DNA of 64,000 nt, from NCBI GenBank assembly GCA_964564415.1, contig CAZMAV010000005.1:1-64000 (forward strand). Reading direction: 5' to 3'. The DNA comes from JALEFZ01 sp964564415. GTDB taxonomy: Bacteria > Bacteroidota > Bacteroidia > J057. Positions 30,746 to 39,613 of this stretch are shown piece after piece; within the stretch, counting starts at the first letter, position 1; the number at the start of each line of letters is the position of its first letter. Below the pieces are notes generated by a model that did not search any database, was not told the DNA's origin, and worked only from the letters and a program-made list of their open reading frames with translations. Made by a program: the position numbers and the translations under genes.

Positions 30746-32050
30746 ATGAATTTTTACAGTACCAATGATACGTCTTTACGGGTAGATCTAAAAACTGCGG
30801 TTCTCGAAAGCCTTCCCAAAGATCGGGGGCTTTACATGCCGGAAGAAATCTTGCCCCTTTCTGAGGACTTTTGGAAGAGGTTTCCAGGGATGAGCTTCAA
30901 TGAAATGGCCTTTGAGGTCAGTCGGCAGTTGCTTCGGGGATCCCTGCCCGATGAGGAGCTGAGGGAAATCTGTCGGGAGACCATAAACTTCGATGCCCCC
31001 CTGAGGCCTCTGGAAGGGTGCATAAAGGTACTTGAACTTTTTCACGGCCCTACCCTTGCCTTCAAGGACTTTGGAGCTAGGTTCATGGCCCAGTTGATGA
31101 GTCTTCTCAATAGGGGAGAGTCTCTTCCCCTGTCCATCCTGGTGGCCACCTCTGGTGATACGGGTGGAGCTGTGGCCGCTGGCTTTTTTAAAACCCCACA
31201 TGTTAGGGTATGTATACTCTACCCCAAAGGAAGGGTCAGCCCCTTGCAGGAAAAACAGCTGACCACCTTGGGAGAAAATATTACCGCCTTGGAGGTCGAG
31301 GGAGCCTTTGACGATTGTCAGGCCATGGTCAAAGAAGCCTTTTTGGATGAAGAGCTCAACGCTGCTCTCCGCCTGACCTCCGCCAACTCTATCAATATCG
31401 CCCGTTTGATTCCCCAGACTTTCTATTATTTCAGGGGAATGCAGCAGCTCTGGAATACCCCAGAAAATAAGGTCTTCTGCGTTCCTAGTGGCAATTTTGG
31501 CAACCTGAGTGCAGGACTCATCGCCCGGAAATTGGGCCTGCCTATCCATCGCATGATCGCCGCCACCAATGCCAATGAGGTCGTTCCCGCCTACCTGAAG
31601 AGCGGTAATTTTGAGCCTCGACTTTCCCTTCCCACCCTTTCCAATGCCATGGATGTAGGCAACCCCTCAAATTTTTACCGCATGTTGGACCTTTATCAGG
31701 GAAAGTGGGAGAGGGTAAGAAAGGAGATTCATGGATATTCCTATGACGATGAGGGGACCCTGGCTGCCATGAAAAAGATATACGATAAGGAGGGATACGT
31801 CTTGGACCCCCATACGGCAGTAGGATACCTGGCTGCAAAGGAGTATCTGAATAGCCATCCTGAGGAGGAAGTAGTGGTGCTGGGGACGGCTCACCCGGCA
31901 AAATTTTCCGAAGCTGTGAGCAAGGCTCTGGGTAGAGAAGCCGAAGTACCGGAGCGCCTGGCTCGACTGGCCCATTTGACCAAGGAAGCCAGAGAAATGC
32001 CCGCAGAATTTTCCGCTTTGAAGGAATTTCTGCTGGAGGAGTTTACTTAG
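30746..32050 (+). CDS. thrC: Threonine synthase
   Basis: A 434-residue PLP enzyme that converts O-phospho-L-homoserine to L-threonine, the last step of threonine synthesis. Diagnostic blocks: GLYMPEEI near the N-terminus, FHGPTLAFKDFGARF with the PLP lysine at about residue 107, ATSGDTGGAVAAGF (phosphate binding), VPSGNFGNLSAG and TAHPAKF near the end. Length is normal for the short bacterial class. It stops at TAG (32048-32050), which shows TAG is a working stop codon in this genome. No other homoserine-pathway gene is in the window, so it is not in a thrABC operon here. Confidence 0.95.
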   Translation: MNFYSTNDTSLRVDLKTAVLESLPKDRGLYMPEEILPLSEDFWKRFPGMSFNEMAFEVSRQLLRGSLPDEELREICRETINFDAPLRPLEGCIKVLELFHGPTLAFKDFGARFMAQLMSLLNRGESLPLSILVATSGDTGGAVAAGFFKTPHVRVCILYPKGRVSPLQEKQLTTLGENITALEVEGAFDDCQAMVKEAFLDEELNAALRLTSANSINIARLIPQTFYYFRGMQQLWNTPENKVFCVPSGNFGNLSAGLIARKLGLPIHRMIAATNANEVVPAYLKSGNFEPRLSLPTLSNAMDVGNPSNFYRMLDLYQGKWERVRKEIHGYSYDDEGTLAAMKKIYDKEGYVLDPHTAVGYLAAKEYLNSHPEEEVVVLGTAHPAKFSEAVSKALGREAEVPERLARLAHLTKEAREMPAEFSALKEFLLEEFT

Positions 32051-32390
32051 ATTTTCTAATTGCTTTCAGATAAAAGCCAGAGCCAGGAATCCTAGAGGGA
32101 AATCAATTCATCCTTATAGGCAAATCCCACCAGAGCAGCTGTATTTTTGAGCTTGAGCTAGAATATGAGCTAAGTAGTCTTGCAATTTCATCTCGGATTT
32201 CTTGGGGCCAATTTTTCCCAAATCCAGCGTTAGTTCCCGATAAATTGGGATCGCTTTAGAACCACTAAATTTAGGTTCAATTCATTGACTTTAGAAAAAA
32301 TTGTCTTCAAAGAATACCGAATTCAATATGTTCGCTTACTTACTCATTGACCGAAAATTTTCGTAATATCGGGTTTATCATTGCTCTTGC
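32051..32390. promoter_or_regulatory. Upstream region of the MFS-SSS transporter operon with two palindromes
   Basis: 340 bp without a gene. It holds a bulged palindrome at 32260-32279 (GAACC-AC-TAAATTTA-GGTTC, perfect if AC is ignored) and a perfect 12-bp palindrome CGAAAATTTTCG at 32352-32363. The latter is 27 bp before the ATG of the MFS gene, directly after TTGAC. Both are plausible operator sites for a dimeric repressor. No regulator gene is adjacent. Confidence 0.4.
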
Positions 32391-33629
32391 ATGAATAAAC
32401 CCACACAGAAATCCGTTCGGCTGGCCCTGGTCCTCATGTGCTTTTTATTTCTGCTCGTGGGGACCCTGGCCAGTTTCAATGATGTACTCAAGCCCTTCCT
32501 CCAGCGGCTTTTCAAGCTCAGCTATGGAGCTTCTGCCTGGATTCATTTTGCCTTTTACTTTGCTTACATATTCATGGCCATTCCGGCCAGCATTTTTTCC
32601 ATTCGCCTGGGGTATAGAAAAACCATTTTACTGGGCCTGAGCATCATGTTTGTAGGGGGTGGAATAGGCTTATTGGCAGGTATGGAGGCCATTTACCTGA
32701 TTTATGTGATAGCAGTGCTGAGCATAGCCATGGGAGTAGCTGTCATCGTGGTCATGGTCAACCCCTACGTGAGCCGCATTGGCAGCGAGGTCAATTCTGC
32801 CGCACGTCTCAACCTTGTTAATTCTTTTTACTCGACCGGAGGTATTTTGGGCCCCCTGTTGGGCGCTTCCTTGCTCTACAGATCAGGGAGCGAAAACCTC
32901 CAAGCCTCTCAATCTCATTGGGTCTATCTGGGTCTCCTGGCTGTGCTGAGTCTTGGCCTACTGGCTTTTCTTTTGATAAAAATACCAGAGCTTCCCATTG
33001 CCCACAGCCCGATCAGTATCAAAAGTTTCAAAGAATTGACCTCTCGTCATCGAAACCTTCGATTTGGGATGATTGCCATGTTCATGTATGTAGGCATAGA
33101 GGTGGGTACGGGCAGCCTCATCGCCAAGTATCTGGTAATGGAAAGGATATGGGGAATATCGGAAGAGGCAGCTGGCAAGTGGGTATCGGTATATTGGGGT
33201 AGTTTTATGGTAGGTCGCCTGATCGCAGCCCGCCTGGGCAATCGTTTTTCTGCCGCTCAAATGCTGCAGGCCAATGTTCTGGCCTCTATGGTTTTGATTG
33301 TAGGGGTTATATTTGGCCAGGGAAGGGGGGCTGGAGTTGCCCTTTTGGCCCTTGGACTCTCCCATTCGGTCATGTTCTCATCCATCTTTGCCATGGGGGT
33401 AGTGGGTTTGGGGGAAAGGGTGCAGGAGGCTTCCAGTTTCATTTTTATGCTGGTTTTTGGTGGAGCAATTATTACATTTATTCAAAATAATTTGGCTGAT
33501 GTGCCACAAATTGGTATCCAGGGCTCTTTTTGCCTTACCTTTTTGTGTTACCTGTATATTCTTTGGTACTCCTTCGACGGATATAAGCAGGGTTTTTCGG
33601 ACAAAAAAACAACTACTAATACTACTTGA
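32391..33629 (+). CDS. MFS transporter, FucP-like (sugar:H+ symporter family)
   Basis: A 412-residue protein with twelve hydrophobic segments. The start (LVGTLASFNDVLKPFLQRLF, GYRKTILLGLSIM) and the absence of a long central loop match the FHS/FucP family of L-fucose and glucose/galactose symporters. A start Met right before the cytoplasmic NKPTQKS fits. The next gene, an SSS symporter, starts 3 bp after its stop codon, so they are co-transcribed. The substrate cannot be read from the sequence; a sugar or other small hydroxylated compound is most likely. Confidence 0.82.
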   Translation: MNKPTQKSVRLALVLMCFLFLLVGTLASFNDVLKPFLQRLFKLSYGASAWIHFAFYFAYIFMAIPASIFSIRLGYRKTILLGLSIMFVGGGIGLLAGMEAIYLIYVIAVLSIAMGVAVIVVMVNPYVSRIGSEVNSAARLNLVNSFYSTGGILGPLLGASLLYRSGSENLQASQSHWVYLGLLAVLSLGLLAFLLIKIPELPIAHSPISIKSFKELTSRHRNLRFGMIAMFMYVGIEVGTGSLIAKYLVMERIWGISEEAAGKWVSVYWGSFMVGRLIAARLGNRFSAAQMLQANVLASMVLIVGVIFGQGRGAGVALLALGLSHSVMFSSIFAMGVVGLGERVQEASSFIFMLVFGGAIITFIQNNLADVPQIGIQGSFCLTFLCYLYILWYSFDGYKQGFSDKKTTTNTT

Positions 33630-33632
33630 GGC

Positions 33633-35450
33633 ATGGAAAATTTTCAATTGACCACGGTAGATACCGTAATAATGGTAGTTTATGGCCTGGTCATCATTGG
33701 TTATGGTTTATACAAAGCCAGAAGTAAAAACTCTGAAGAGTATTTCCTGGGAGGCAGGGCCATGATCTGGCCGGTGGTGGGGATTTCCCTTTTTGCCGCT
33801 AATATTTCTTCTTCCACCTTGGTAGGTTTGGCCGGTGATGCTTATTCCACCAACACCCATGTCTACAACTACGAATGGATGGCTGCCGTTATTCTGGTGT
33901 TTTTTGCCATCTTTTTCATGCCCTTCTACCTAAAAACCGGGGTCTACACCATGCCGGAGTTTTTGGAGCGACGCTTCGATTCCCGATCCCGCTATTATTT
34001 TTCCTTCGTCACCATCATTTCCAATATCATCGTCGATACGGCAGCGGGTCTGTACGTAGGTCTTTTGATCTTTAAAATCCTTTTTCCTTCCCTTCCTGCC
34101 TATGTTATCATTATCATTCTGGCCGCTGCCGCTGCCGCCTACACCATTCCGGGAGGACTTTCTTCGGTGATTCACACAGAAGTCATTCAGGCGATACTCC
34201 TGATTTTGGGATCCATTGTCCTTACCTTCTTTGCTTTTAGGGAAGTAGGAGGCTGGGGAGCCATGGTTGACCAACTTAATGCCCTTGGAAGCCAGAATCA
34301 CTGGGGAAAAGGGGGACCTCAGGATGCCGAGGAGGTGCTCAGCATGGTTAGGGGAGCTGAAGATGAATTTATGCCCTGGACAGGCCTACTCATAGGAGTG
34401 CCCATCCTGGGATTCTATTTTTGGATCACCAATCAGTTCATGGTACAGCGGGTACTCAGTGCCAAAAACCTGGACCACGGCCGCTGGGGAGCTCTTTTTG
34501 CTGGCCTTCTCAAACTTCCCGTTATCTTTATCATGGTCCTGCCCGGTGTCCTGGCCATTCTTCTTTTCCGGGACCTGGATCTGAGCTTCCTCAACTACGA
34601 AACCATCAAATACGGGGAAAAGGTCCTCTGTCGAGACCTGTCCAATTGTCCCAATATGACCTATCCGGTCCTCCTCTTCAAACTCCTGCCCACGGGTCTG
34701 CTGGGCTTGGTACTGGCGGGCCTCCTGGCGGCGATGATGTCTTCGATCTCGGCTACCTTTAACTCGGCCTCTACCCTGATTACCATGGATTTTGTCTCCA
34801 AACTGCGCCCCAACCTGAATAGCCAGCAACTGGTGGCCGTAGGTCAGGTATCTACCCTGGTCCTGGTAATTCTGGCCGCTGCATGGGCTCCTCAGATCGA
34901 GCGCTTCGGTTCTCTTTTCAAATACCTCCAACTGGTCATTTCCTTTATTTGTCCTCCTGTGGTAGGGGTCTTTATTTTAGGTCTGTTTTGGAAGAGGGCC
35001 AATGGGACCGGTGCCTTCGTCAGCCTTATCATTGGATTTTTGATAGCGGCTACCTTCCTGGGTTTTGAAGCTGGAAAAGAAGCCCTTCGCAGCGAAGCCG
35101 TCGAATACGTCCGGGTCAACGTAAGCAATGACATCGCCTCCCCCGAGTTTGGTGAAGCTTTGGGGACCTATGTAGATTCTAATATTTCTGCGATGATGAA
35201 AGGGATCACCGATATTCACTTTCTCCATAAGGCTGCCCTTCTCATGCTCATCTGTGTGATTCTCAATGTATGGGTTAGCCTCATGACACCTCCCCCCTCC
35301 GAGGATAAAATTGCCGATTATACCTGGAGCCGCAGATTGATCCGCGAAGAAACCAAGGAACTGGAAGGCCTGCCCTGGTACCAGAATTACAGGGTTCTAT
35401 CCTTTCTCCTGCTGATTGCCACGGCCATTATCGTAGGTTTCTTTTGGTAG
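33633..35450 (+). CDS. Sodium:solute symporter, SGLT type (SSS family)
   Basis: A 605-residue membrane protein with about 14 transmembrane segments. The family marks are EEYFLGGRAMIWPVVGISLFA near residue 35, NISSSTLVGLAG (Na+-site region) and a late GLVLAGLLAAMMSSISATFNSASTL. It resembles the SLC5/SGLT branch that takes up sugars or inositol with Na+. It includes a roughly 70-residue soluble stretch before the last two segments (REEALRSE to GITDIHFL region), as in SGLT proteins of this phylum. It follows the MFS gene with a 3-bp gap and ends before a strong hairpin, making a two-gene transport operon. Two unrelated carriers in one transcript suggest two related substrates. Confidence 0.88.
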   Translation: MENFQLTTVDTVIMVVYGLVIIGYGLYKARSKNSEEYFLGGRAMIWPVVGISLFAANISSSTLVGLAGDAYSTNTHVYNYEWMAAVILVFFAIFFMPFYLKTGVYTMPEFLERRFDSRSRYYFSFVTIISNIIVDTAAGLYVGLLIFKILFPSLPAYVIIIILAAAAAAYTIPGGLSSVIHTEVIQAILLILGSIVLTFFAFREVGGWGAMVDQLNALGSQNHWGKGGPQDAEEVLSMVRGAEDEFMPWTGLLIGVPILGFYFWITNQFMVQRVLSAKNLDHGRWGALFAGLLKLPVIFIMVLPGVLAILLFRDLDLSFLNYETIKYGEKVLCRDLSNCPNMTYPVLLFKLLPTGLLGLVLAGLLAAMMSSISATFNSASTLITMDFVSKLRPNLNSQQLVAVGQVSTLVLVILAAAWAPQIERFGSLFKYLQLVISFICPPVVGVFILGLFWKRANGTGAFVSLIIGFLIAATFLGFEAGKEALRSEAVEYVRVNVSNDIASPEFGEALGTYVDSNISAMMKGITDIHFLHKAALLMLICVILNVWVSLMTPPPSEDKIADYTWSRRLIREETKELEGLPWYQNYRVLSFLLLIATAIIVGFFW

Positions 35451-35475
35451 CACGACTTTAACCTGCAAGGGAAAG

Positions 35476-35521
35476 AGCAAAACCTGTCATTAGGAATTAA
35501 TGATAAGTTTTGCTTCTTTCA
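35476..35521 (+). terminator. Rho-independent-type terminator
   Basis: A 17-bp stem (AGCAAAACCTGTCATTA / TAATGATAAGTTTTGCT, one mismatch and one G-U pair), loop GGAAT, followed by TCTTTC. It lies 25 bp after the SSS symporter stop and 16 bp before the next start, so it ends the transporter operon. Confidence 0.6.
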
Positions 35522-35536
35522 TATGAATCAACCTAA

Positions 35537-36241
35537 ATGCATATAGCCATGATAGAACTGATGATCTTCGATATGGCAGGAACTACCGTAGATGAAGGCA
35601 ATATCGTCTATCATAGCCTTCACAAGACCTTTCAGGATTTAGGATTTTCCCTGAAATTCGAAGATATCCTTCTCGGAGCTGCCGGAAAGGGAAAACTTCA
35701 GGCCATCAGGGATGTCATGAAAGAAAAACTGGGGAAGGAAGATGAGGAAACTGCCCGGCGCTTCTACCGTGACTTTTTGAAAAAAATGAACCAGGCCTAT
35801 GCTTCCTTTTGTCCCAGTCCCTTTTCCGGTGTGGAGCCCGTTTTTTCTCGACTGAGAGAAAGAGGGATTAAGATCGCGCTAAACACCGGATACGACAGAA
35901 TTACTGCCGAGGGGCTGCTTGAAAAATTAGGCTGGAAAGACAGAGCTTACACCGACTTTTTGATAAGCAATGACGACGTCGAACAGGGCCGCCCTTCTCC
36001 CGACATGATTTTCCTAGCCATGAAGTTGGCTGGGATTTCCAACCCCCTTCATGTAGGAAAGATCGGAGACAGCATCGTTGATATTCATGAGGGAAAAAAT
36101 GCAGGCTGCGGACTGAGCATTGGGATAACGACCGGAGCCCAAAGCCGCGCTCAACTGCAGAGTGCAGAGCCGGATCATATCATCGATCACATGGAAGAAT
36201 TGATTCCCCTGATTGAAAAAATCAAAGCCATTCCCGATTAA
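35537..36241 (+). CDS. Phosphonatase-like HAD hydrolase
   Basis: A 234-residue HAD-superfamily hydrolase of the PhnX-like subgroup. Motif I FDMAGTTVDE holds the nucleophile Asp, and the small-residue AGTT replaces the usual DGTL, as in phosphonoacetaldehyde hydrolase relatives. Motif II is NTGYDR, motif III lies in QGRPSPDMIF, and motif IV is KIGDSIVDIHEGKNAG. The helical cap (residues about 20-95) has the GKGKLQAIRDVMKE stretch of this subgroup. The true substrate is not known for this subgroup. Two in-frame starts exist (35537 and 35549). It ends 18 bp from the end of the convergent mobA pseudogene. Confidence 0.82.
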   Translation: MHIAMIELMIFDMAGTTVDEGNIVYHSLHKTFQDLGFSLKFEDILLGAAGKGKLQAIRDVMKEKLGKEDEETARRFYRDFLKKMNQAYASFCPSPFSGVEPVFSRLRERGIKIALNTGYDRITAEGLLEKLGWKDRAYTDFLISNDDVEQGRPSPDMIFLAMKLAGISNPLHVGKIGDSIVDIHEGKNAGCGLSIGITTGAQSRAQLQSAEPDHIIDHMEELIPLIEKIKAIPD

Positions 36242-36259
36242 TCTTTGGTCGCACTTTGC

Positions 36260-36847
36260 CTAATCGTTAAGGTCTGAATCCAGGAAATTACAGTACTCCC
36301 CTGGATGATTGACGTTGAGGAAATAGTGAGGATCTACTTGATGCAGTTGATTCAGGGTAAACTTTTGTAGGAGTTTTTTGACGCTCCAATTACCTTTGGC
36401 TACAGCCTGTCGCAGGGCCGAGTGAGTAGAGGCCTCCTAGATGGAGGGAAAGGGTTCCGGGCTATGATTCGAGGGATGCTGAAAGAGGCAAACCTGGCTT
36501 TCCTTTGGCTTTCGGTTTTGTATCAGCTATTTCAACAGGCTTTCATAAATTCGGAGCATGTCACAGGGAATGGCAAGGAGGGCTGACTGGAGGTATGGAT
36601 CCTGAGCGCTCAGTATAGCTCCAAGGGGACCTGCATCCCCATATGTATCCAGAATGTAGGGCTTATCGGAGGAAAGCTCATTCAATTGTTCTTCTCTCAA
36701 AGAAAGAAGGGCCTTTATGTCGCAATTCTCCAGCAAATGGTTCAAGTGTAGGTATTGGGGGAGTTGGTGAAAGACCAGTCCTGCCTTGTCGTGGCCCATT
36801 CTTCGGCTTTTTCCTCCCATTAGGATCAGGCCCAATGGCTTATACAT
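36260..36847 (-). pseudogene. mobA: MobA-like molybdenum cofactor guanylyltransferase with two in-frame TAG codons
   Basis: From ATG 36847 the frame gives the NTP-binding motif LILMGGKSRRMGHDKAGL, then DAGPLGAILSA and AIPCDML, as in MobA/NTP-transferase proteins. A TAG at 36527-36529 follows ESLLK. The same frame stays open, keeps a MobA-like C-terminus (HSPEPFPSI, then SALRQAVAKGNWSVKKLLQ, PHYFLNVNHPGEY) and is cut by a second TAG at 36437-36439, ending at TAG 36260-36262. There are no frameshifts, and the 195-residue total fits the family. MobA would join GMP to molybdopterin. It starts 5 bp after the SSS symporter stop, so it is the last cistron of that operon. A short 116-codon ORF starting further upstream (36877) overlaps the symporter and is not the likely start. 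Confidence 0.8.
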
Positions 36848-36851
36848 ATCA

Positions 36852-38405
36852 TCAGTGAAAAATAATGTGAGCGGCAATCAAAGAGAGAAGGAGGCCGATG
36901 CCGATCTGGCTCATGCTTCGCGAGGCTGGTTGTAGGATTTCTTGTAAAGGTCGCCAACCCTTTTTTCCGGTAGAAAGGGCCATGATTCCCAAGGCAATAG
37001 AAATTACCCAAAAGGCCCTCACGAAATAATTCATCTCGGGGAAAAACCAAGGTGACTGTATCAGAAGGTGGAGGGGTAGGGTAGACAGAAAGGCCAGGAG
37101 AACCAGTTTTTGTTTAGGGGCCACCATGAAACCCGCTGTACAGATCAGTACCACGATTCCACAATTGATGTAGTAGCGAAGTTCATTTAAAGTATGGGTA
37201 AATGCTGCATCGGGATTTTTCAACTTGAGGTAGAGGAGGATCAGGCCCATGGTAACTCCCGAAAATAGGGCCAGGATGATGCTCTGTTTGCCCGCCTGGA
37301 TCACCTCTTCATCCTCGGCTTTGGGGCGAAGGTAGCCCTTGTAGATATCTATGGACCAGAGTGTGGCCAGGGAATTGAAGGTAGAGTCCACGGTACTCAT
37401 CAGGGAGGCAAAAAGGGCACAGAGGATCAGTCCTTTGAGGCCTACGGGAAGGTAGGTAGACACCAGATAGGGGAAGGCCATGTCGGGGTCTGCCAGTCCT
37501 CCCTCACCCAAAATTCCGACCAGGGCAACCCCCGGCACCACGATGACCAGGGCCATCAGGTACTTGGTCGCAGCTCCTGCCATGAGGCCGATCTGGGCTT
37601 CTTTTAGATTTTTTGCGGCTAGGGAGCGTTGAACCACCGATTGGTTGGCACACCAGTAATTGATATTGAGGAGGAAAAGTCCGAAAATATGTGTCCAGGG
37701 TAGCTTTTCGTGGTCGGCAGGGAGGTGGAGGTGCATGAGTTCGGGGGTCTGTCGGTACAGTTCACCCCAGCCCCCCAACTCCCGAATGGAGATAAACAAA
37801 ACCACCAGTCCCCCGCTAAGGAGGATGAAAAACTGGATGATATCCGTCTTGACTACGGCTCCCAATCCACCCAGGTAGGTGTAGATGGCCGAAAAAATCC
37901 CCAGACCCAGGATGAGGACAGAGGTGCGAATCATGGGATCGGGATGAATGGCCGATAGGTACTCGGCAAAGACCTTTTCAGCGGCAAAGGCTCCCCAAAA
38001 GAGGGCAGCTCCCAGGGTGATGGTAGAGAAAAGGAGGAGATTAGCCAAGGAATAGAAGAGGCCTACCCTTCGGCCCAGGTGACGATTGATAAATTGAGTG
38101 ATGGTGATGACGCCCTCCTTGAGGTAGAGGGGGAGGAAAATAAAGGCTGCCATGAGTATGCCCTGAATGGCATTGATTTCCAGGCTGGCCTGGGCAATTC
38201 CGTAGAGATAGGCCGAACCCATCATTCCCAAAAACTGATAGCCCTGAATATTGGTGGCGATGCTAGAAAGGGCCACCGAGGGCCAGCGGAGATTGCGTGA
38301 ACTCAAAAAATACTGCTCTATGCTCACCCCCTTTGCCACTCGCCCAGACAAAGCGGTGATAAAAATGACAGAAAAATATGCTATGACAATAATCAGGTCA
38401 ATCAT
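36852..38405 (-). CDS. Sodium:solute symporter (SSS family)
   Basis: A 517-residue protein with 13 or so transmembrane segments. It starts IDLIIVIAYFSVIFITALSGR, then SIEQYFLSSRNLRWPSVALS, the early SSS-family block. A late GLILCALFASLMSTVDSTFNSLATLW is the conserved SSS motif. It lacks the long soluble insert of the SGLT-type homologue at 33633. It starts 6 bp after the stop of the monooxygenase gene and is followed by the mobA pseudogene, giving the order AKR - monooxygenase - symporter - mobA. The context suggests uptake of an organic compound that these enzymes then process; the substrate is not known. Confidence 0.86.
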   Translation of the reverse strand: MIDLIIVIAYFSVIFITALSGRVAKGVSIEQYFLSSRNLRWPSVALSSIATNIQGYQFLGMMGSAYLYGIAQASLEINAIQGILMAAFIFLPLYLKEGVITITQFINRHLGRRVGLFYSLANLLLFSTITLGAALFWGAFAAEKVFAEYLSAIHPDPMIRTSVLILGLGIFSAIYTYLGGLGAVVKTDIIQFFILLSGGLVVLFISIRELGGWGELYRQTPELMHLHLPADHEKLPWTHIFGLFLLNINYWCANQSVVQRSLAAKNLKEAQIGLMAGAATKYLMALVIVVPGVALVGILGEGGLADPDMAFPYLVSTYLPVGLKGLILCALFASLMSTVDSTFNSLATLWSIDIYKGYLRPKAEDEEVIQAGKQSIILALFSGVTMGLILLYLKLKNPDAAFTHTLNELRYYINCGIVVLICTAGFMVAPKQKLVLLAFLSTLPLHLLIQSPWFFPEMNYFVRAFWVISIALGIMALSTGKKGWRPLQEILQPASRSMSQIGIGLLLSLIAAHIIFH

Positions 38406-38411
38406 GGGTGG

Positions 38412-39572
38412 CTATTTTCTGATTCCTTCGCCCAGGGGAGTCAGGGGGATATCCTGAGGTCTTCGGCCCTGGACTTCAGGCATAGAAAGGGTTTGAAGGT
38501 GAGGCATGACGTACTTGCCAAATAGATCGCATGCTTCGCGGTGGGGATAACCTGAGAAAATAAAGGCTCGGATGCCCATGTCCATGTATTCCCTTATTTT
38601 TTGCAGAATCTGATCGGGATCGCCGACCAGGGCAGCCCCACAGCCCGAGCGCCCCCTTCCTATGCCCGTCCAAAGATTGGCCTCGGCATAGCCCTCCGAA
38701 TCCGAATGTTCGCGCATTTCACTTTGTCGGGTTACCCCATAGGAACGAGCATCCTGGGCTCTCTCCCGTATTTCCTTGCCTTTGCTATCATCCAGATGGG
38801 ACATTAGGCTACGTGCAGCTTCCCTGGCCTTGATTTCTGTCTCCCTCACGATGACGTGGATGCGGAGGCCAAAGTCCACCTTTCTTCCGTACATGGCTGC
38901 CTTCTGACTCATGTTGGACATGAGTTCTCTGAGGCGTTCCTGGGTTTCCGGCCACATGAGGTAGACGTCGCAGTGTTCGGCGCAGAGGTCCACTCCCTGG
39001 GGCGAATAGCCTCCAAAATAGAGGAGGGGACCTCCATTTTGCTGATAGGGTTTGACGGGCTCGGCGTCCAGGCTCACCTGGTAAAAATCGCCTTTAAAGT
39101 CGATCCTGTCCCGGATCCAACCTTGCTTCAGGATTTCGATGACCTCCCGCGAACGTTGGTAGCGGGAGGGAGAGTCAAGTTGAGTTCCCGGAAGGTCGGA
39201 GGAAATGATGTTGAGGGTCAGCCTCCCCTTGAGAATGTGGTCGAGGGTCGCGATAGAACGGCCAAGCATGGGGGGATGGACTTCCCCGCAGCGAATAGCG
39301 GCCAGCATATTGATGGAGGATGTTAGGGGAGCCATGGCTGAGACAAAAGTCCAGGTATCTTGCCCGACCTGATAGGAGGAGGGAAGGAGGATATTGCGAA
39401 AGCCATTTTTTTCTGCTGTCAGGACTATGTGGGAAGCATTTTCCCATGAAGACCTGAATTCTGGATCGTGGGCTCCCAGGTAGCGGTCATCCCCATTGCA
39501 GATGGGGGCAAACCAGGAGACTTCAGCCCCTGTGAGTTGGGGGGAACGAATGTCGATAGGGGGTTCAGGCAT
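38412..39572 (-). CDS. LLM-class flavin-dependent monooxygenase, SsuD-like
   Basis: A 386-residue bacterial luciferase-like TIM-barrel protein of the alkanesulfonate-monooxygenase group. Marks: EVSWFAPICNGDDRYLG at the start, DTWTFVSAMAPLTSSINMLAAIR, the phosphate/FMN-binding LTLNIISSDLPGTQLDSPSRYQRSREV, GGPLLYFGGYSPQGVDL, and the late GIRAFIFSGYPHREACDLFG. The family uses FMNH2 from a partner reductase and O2 to split C-S bonds of alkanesulfonates, giving an aldehyde and sulfite. No flavin reductase gene is adjacent. It sits between an aldo/keto reductase gene (which could reduce the aldehyde product) and an SSS symporter. Confidence 0.85.
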   Translation of the reverse strand: MPEPPIDIRSPQLTGAEVSWFAPICNGDDRYLGAHDPEFRSSWENASHIVLTAEKNGFRNILLPSSYQVGQDTWTFVSAMAPLTSSINMLAAIRCGEVHPPMLGRSIATLDHILKGRLTLNIISSDLPGTQLDSPSRYQRSREVIEILKQGWIRDRIDFKGDFYQVSLDAEPVKPYQQNGGPLLYFGGYSPQGVDLCAEHCDVYLMWPETQERLRELMSNMSQKAAMYGRKVDFGLRIHVIVRETEIKAREAARSLMSHLDDSKGKEIRERAQDARSYGVTRQSEMREHSDSEGYAEANLWTGIGRGRSGCGAALVGDPDQILQKIREYMDMGIRAFIFSGYPHREACDLFGKYVMPHLQTLSMPEVQGRRPQDIPLTPLGEGIRK

Positions 39573-39613
39573 AGATAAGGGCTTGTAACGGGTTTGGGTT
39601 AAAGATACAAAAA

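Noticed and set aside
36260..36847. Genome-wide TAG recoding (amber suppression)
   Set aside because: thrC (32048-32050), the SGLT-type symporter and the 65-residue protein end naturally at TAG, and the other broken genes use TAA or frameshifts, so TAG works as a stop here. Local suppression is not excluded, but there is no evidence for it.
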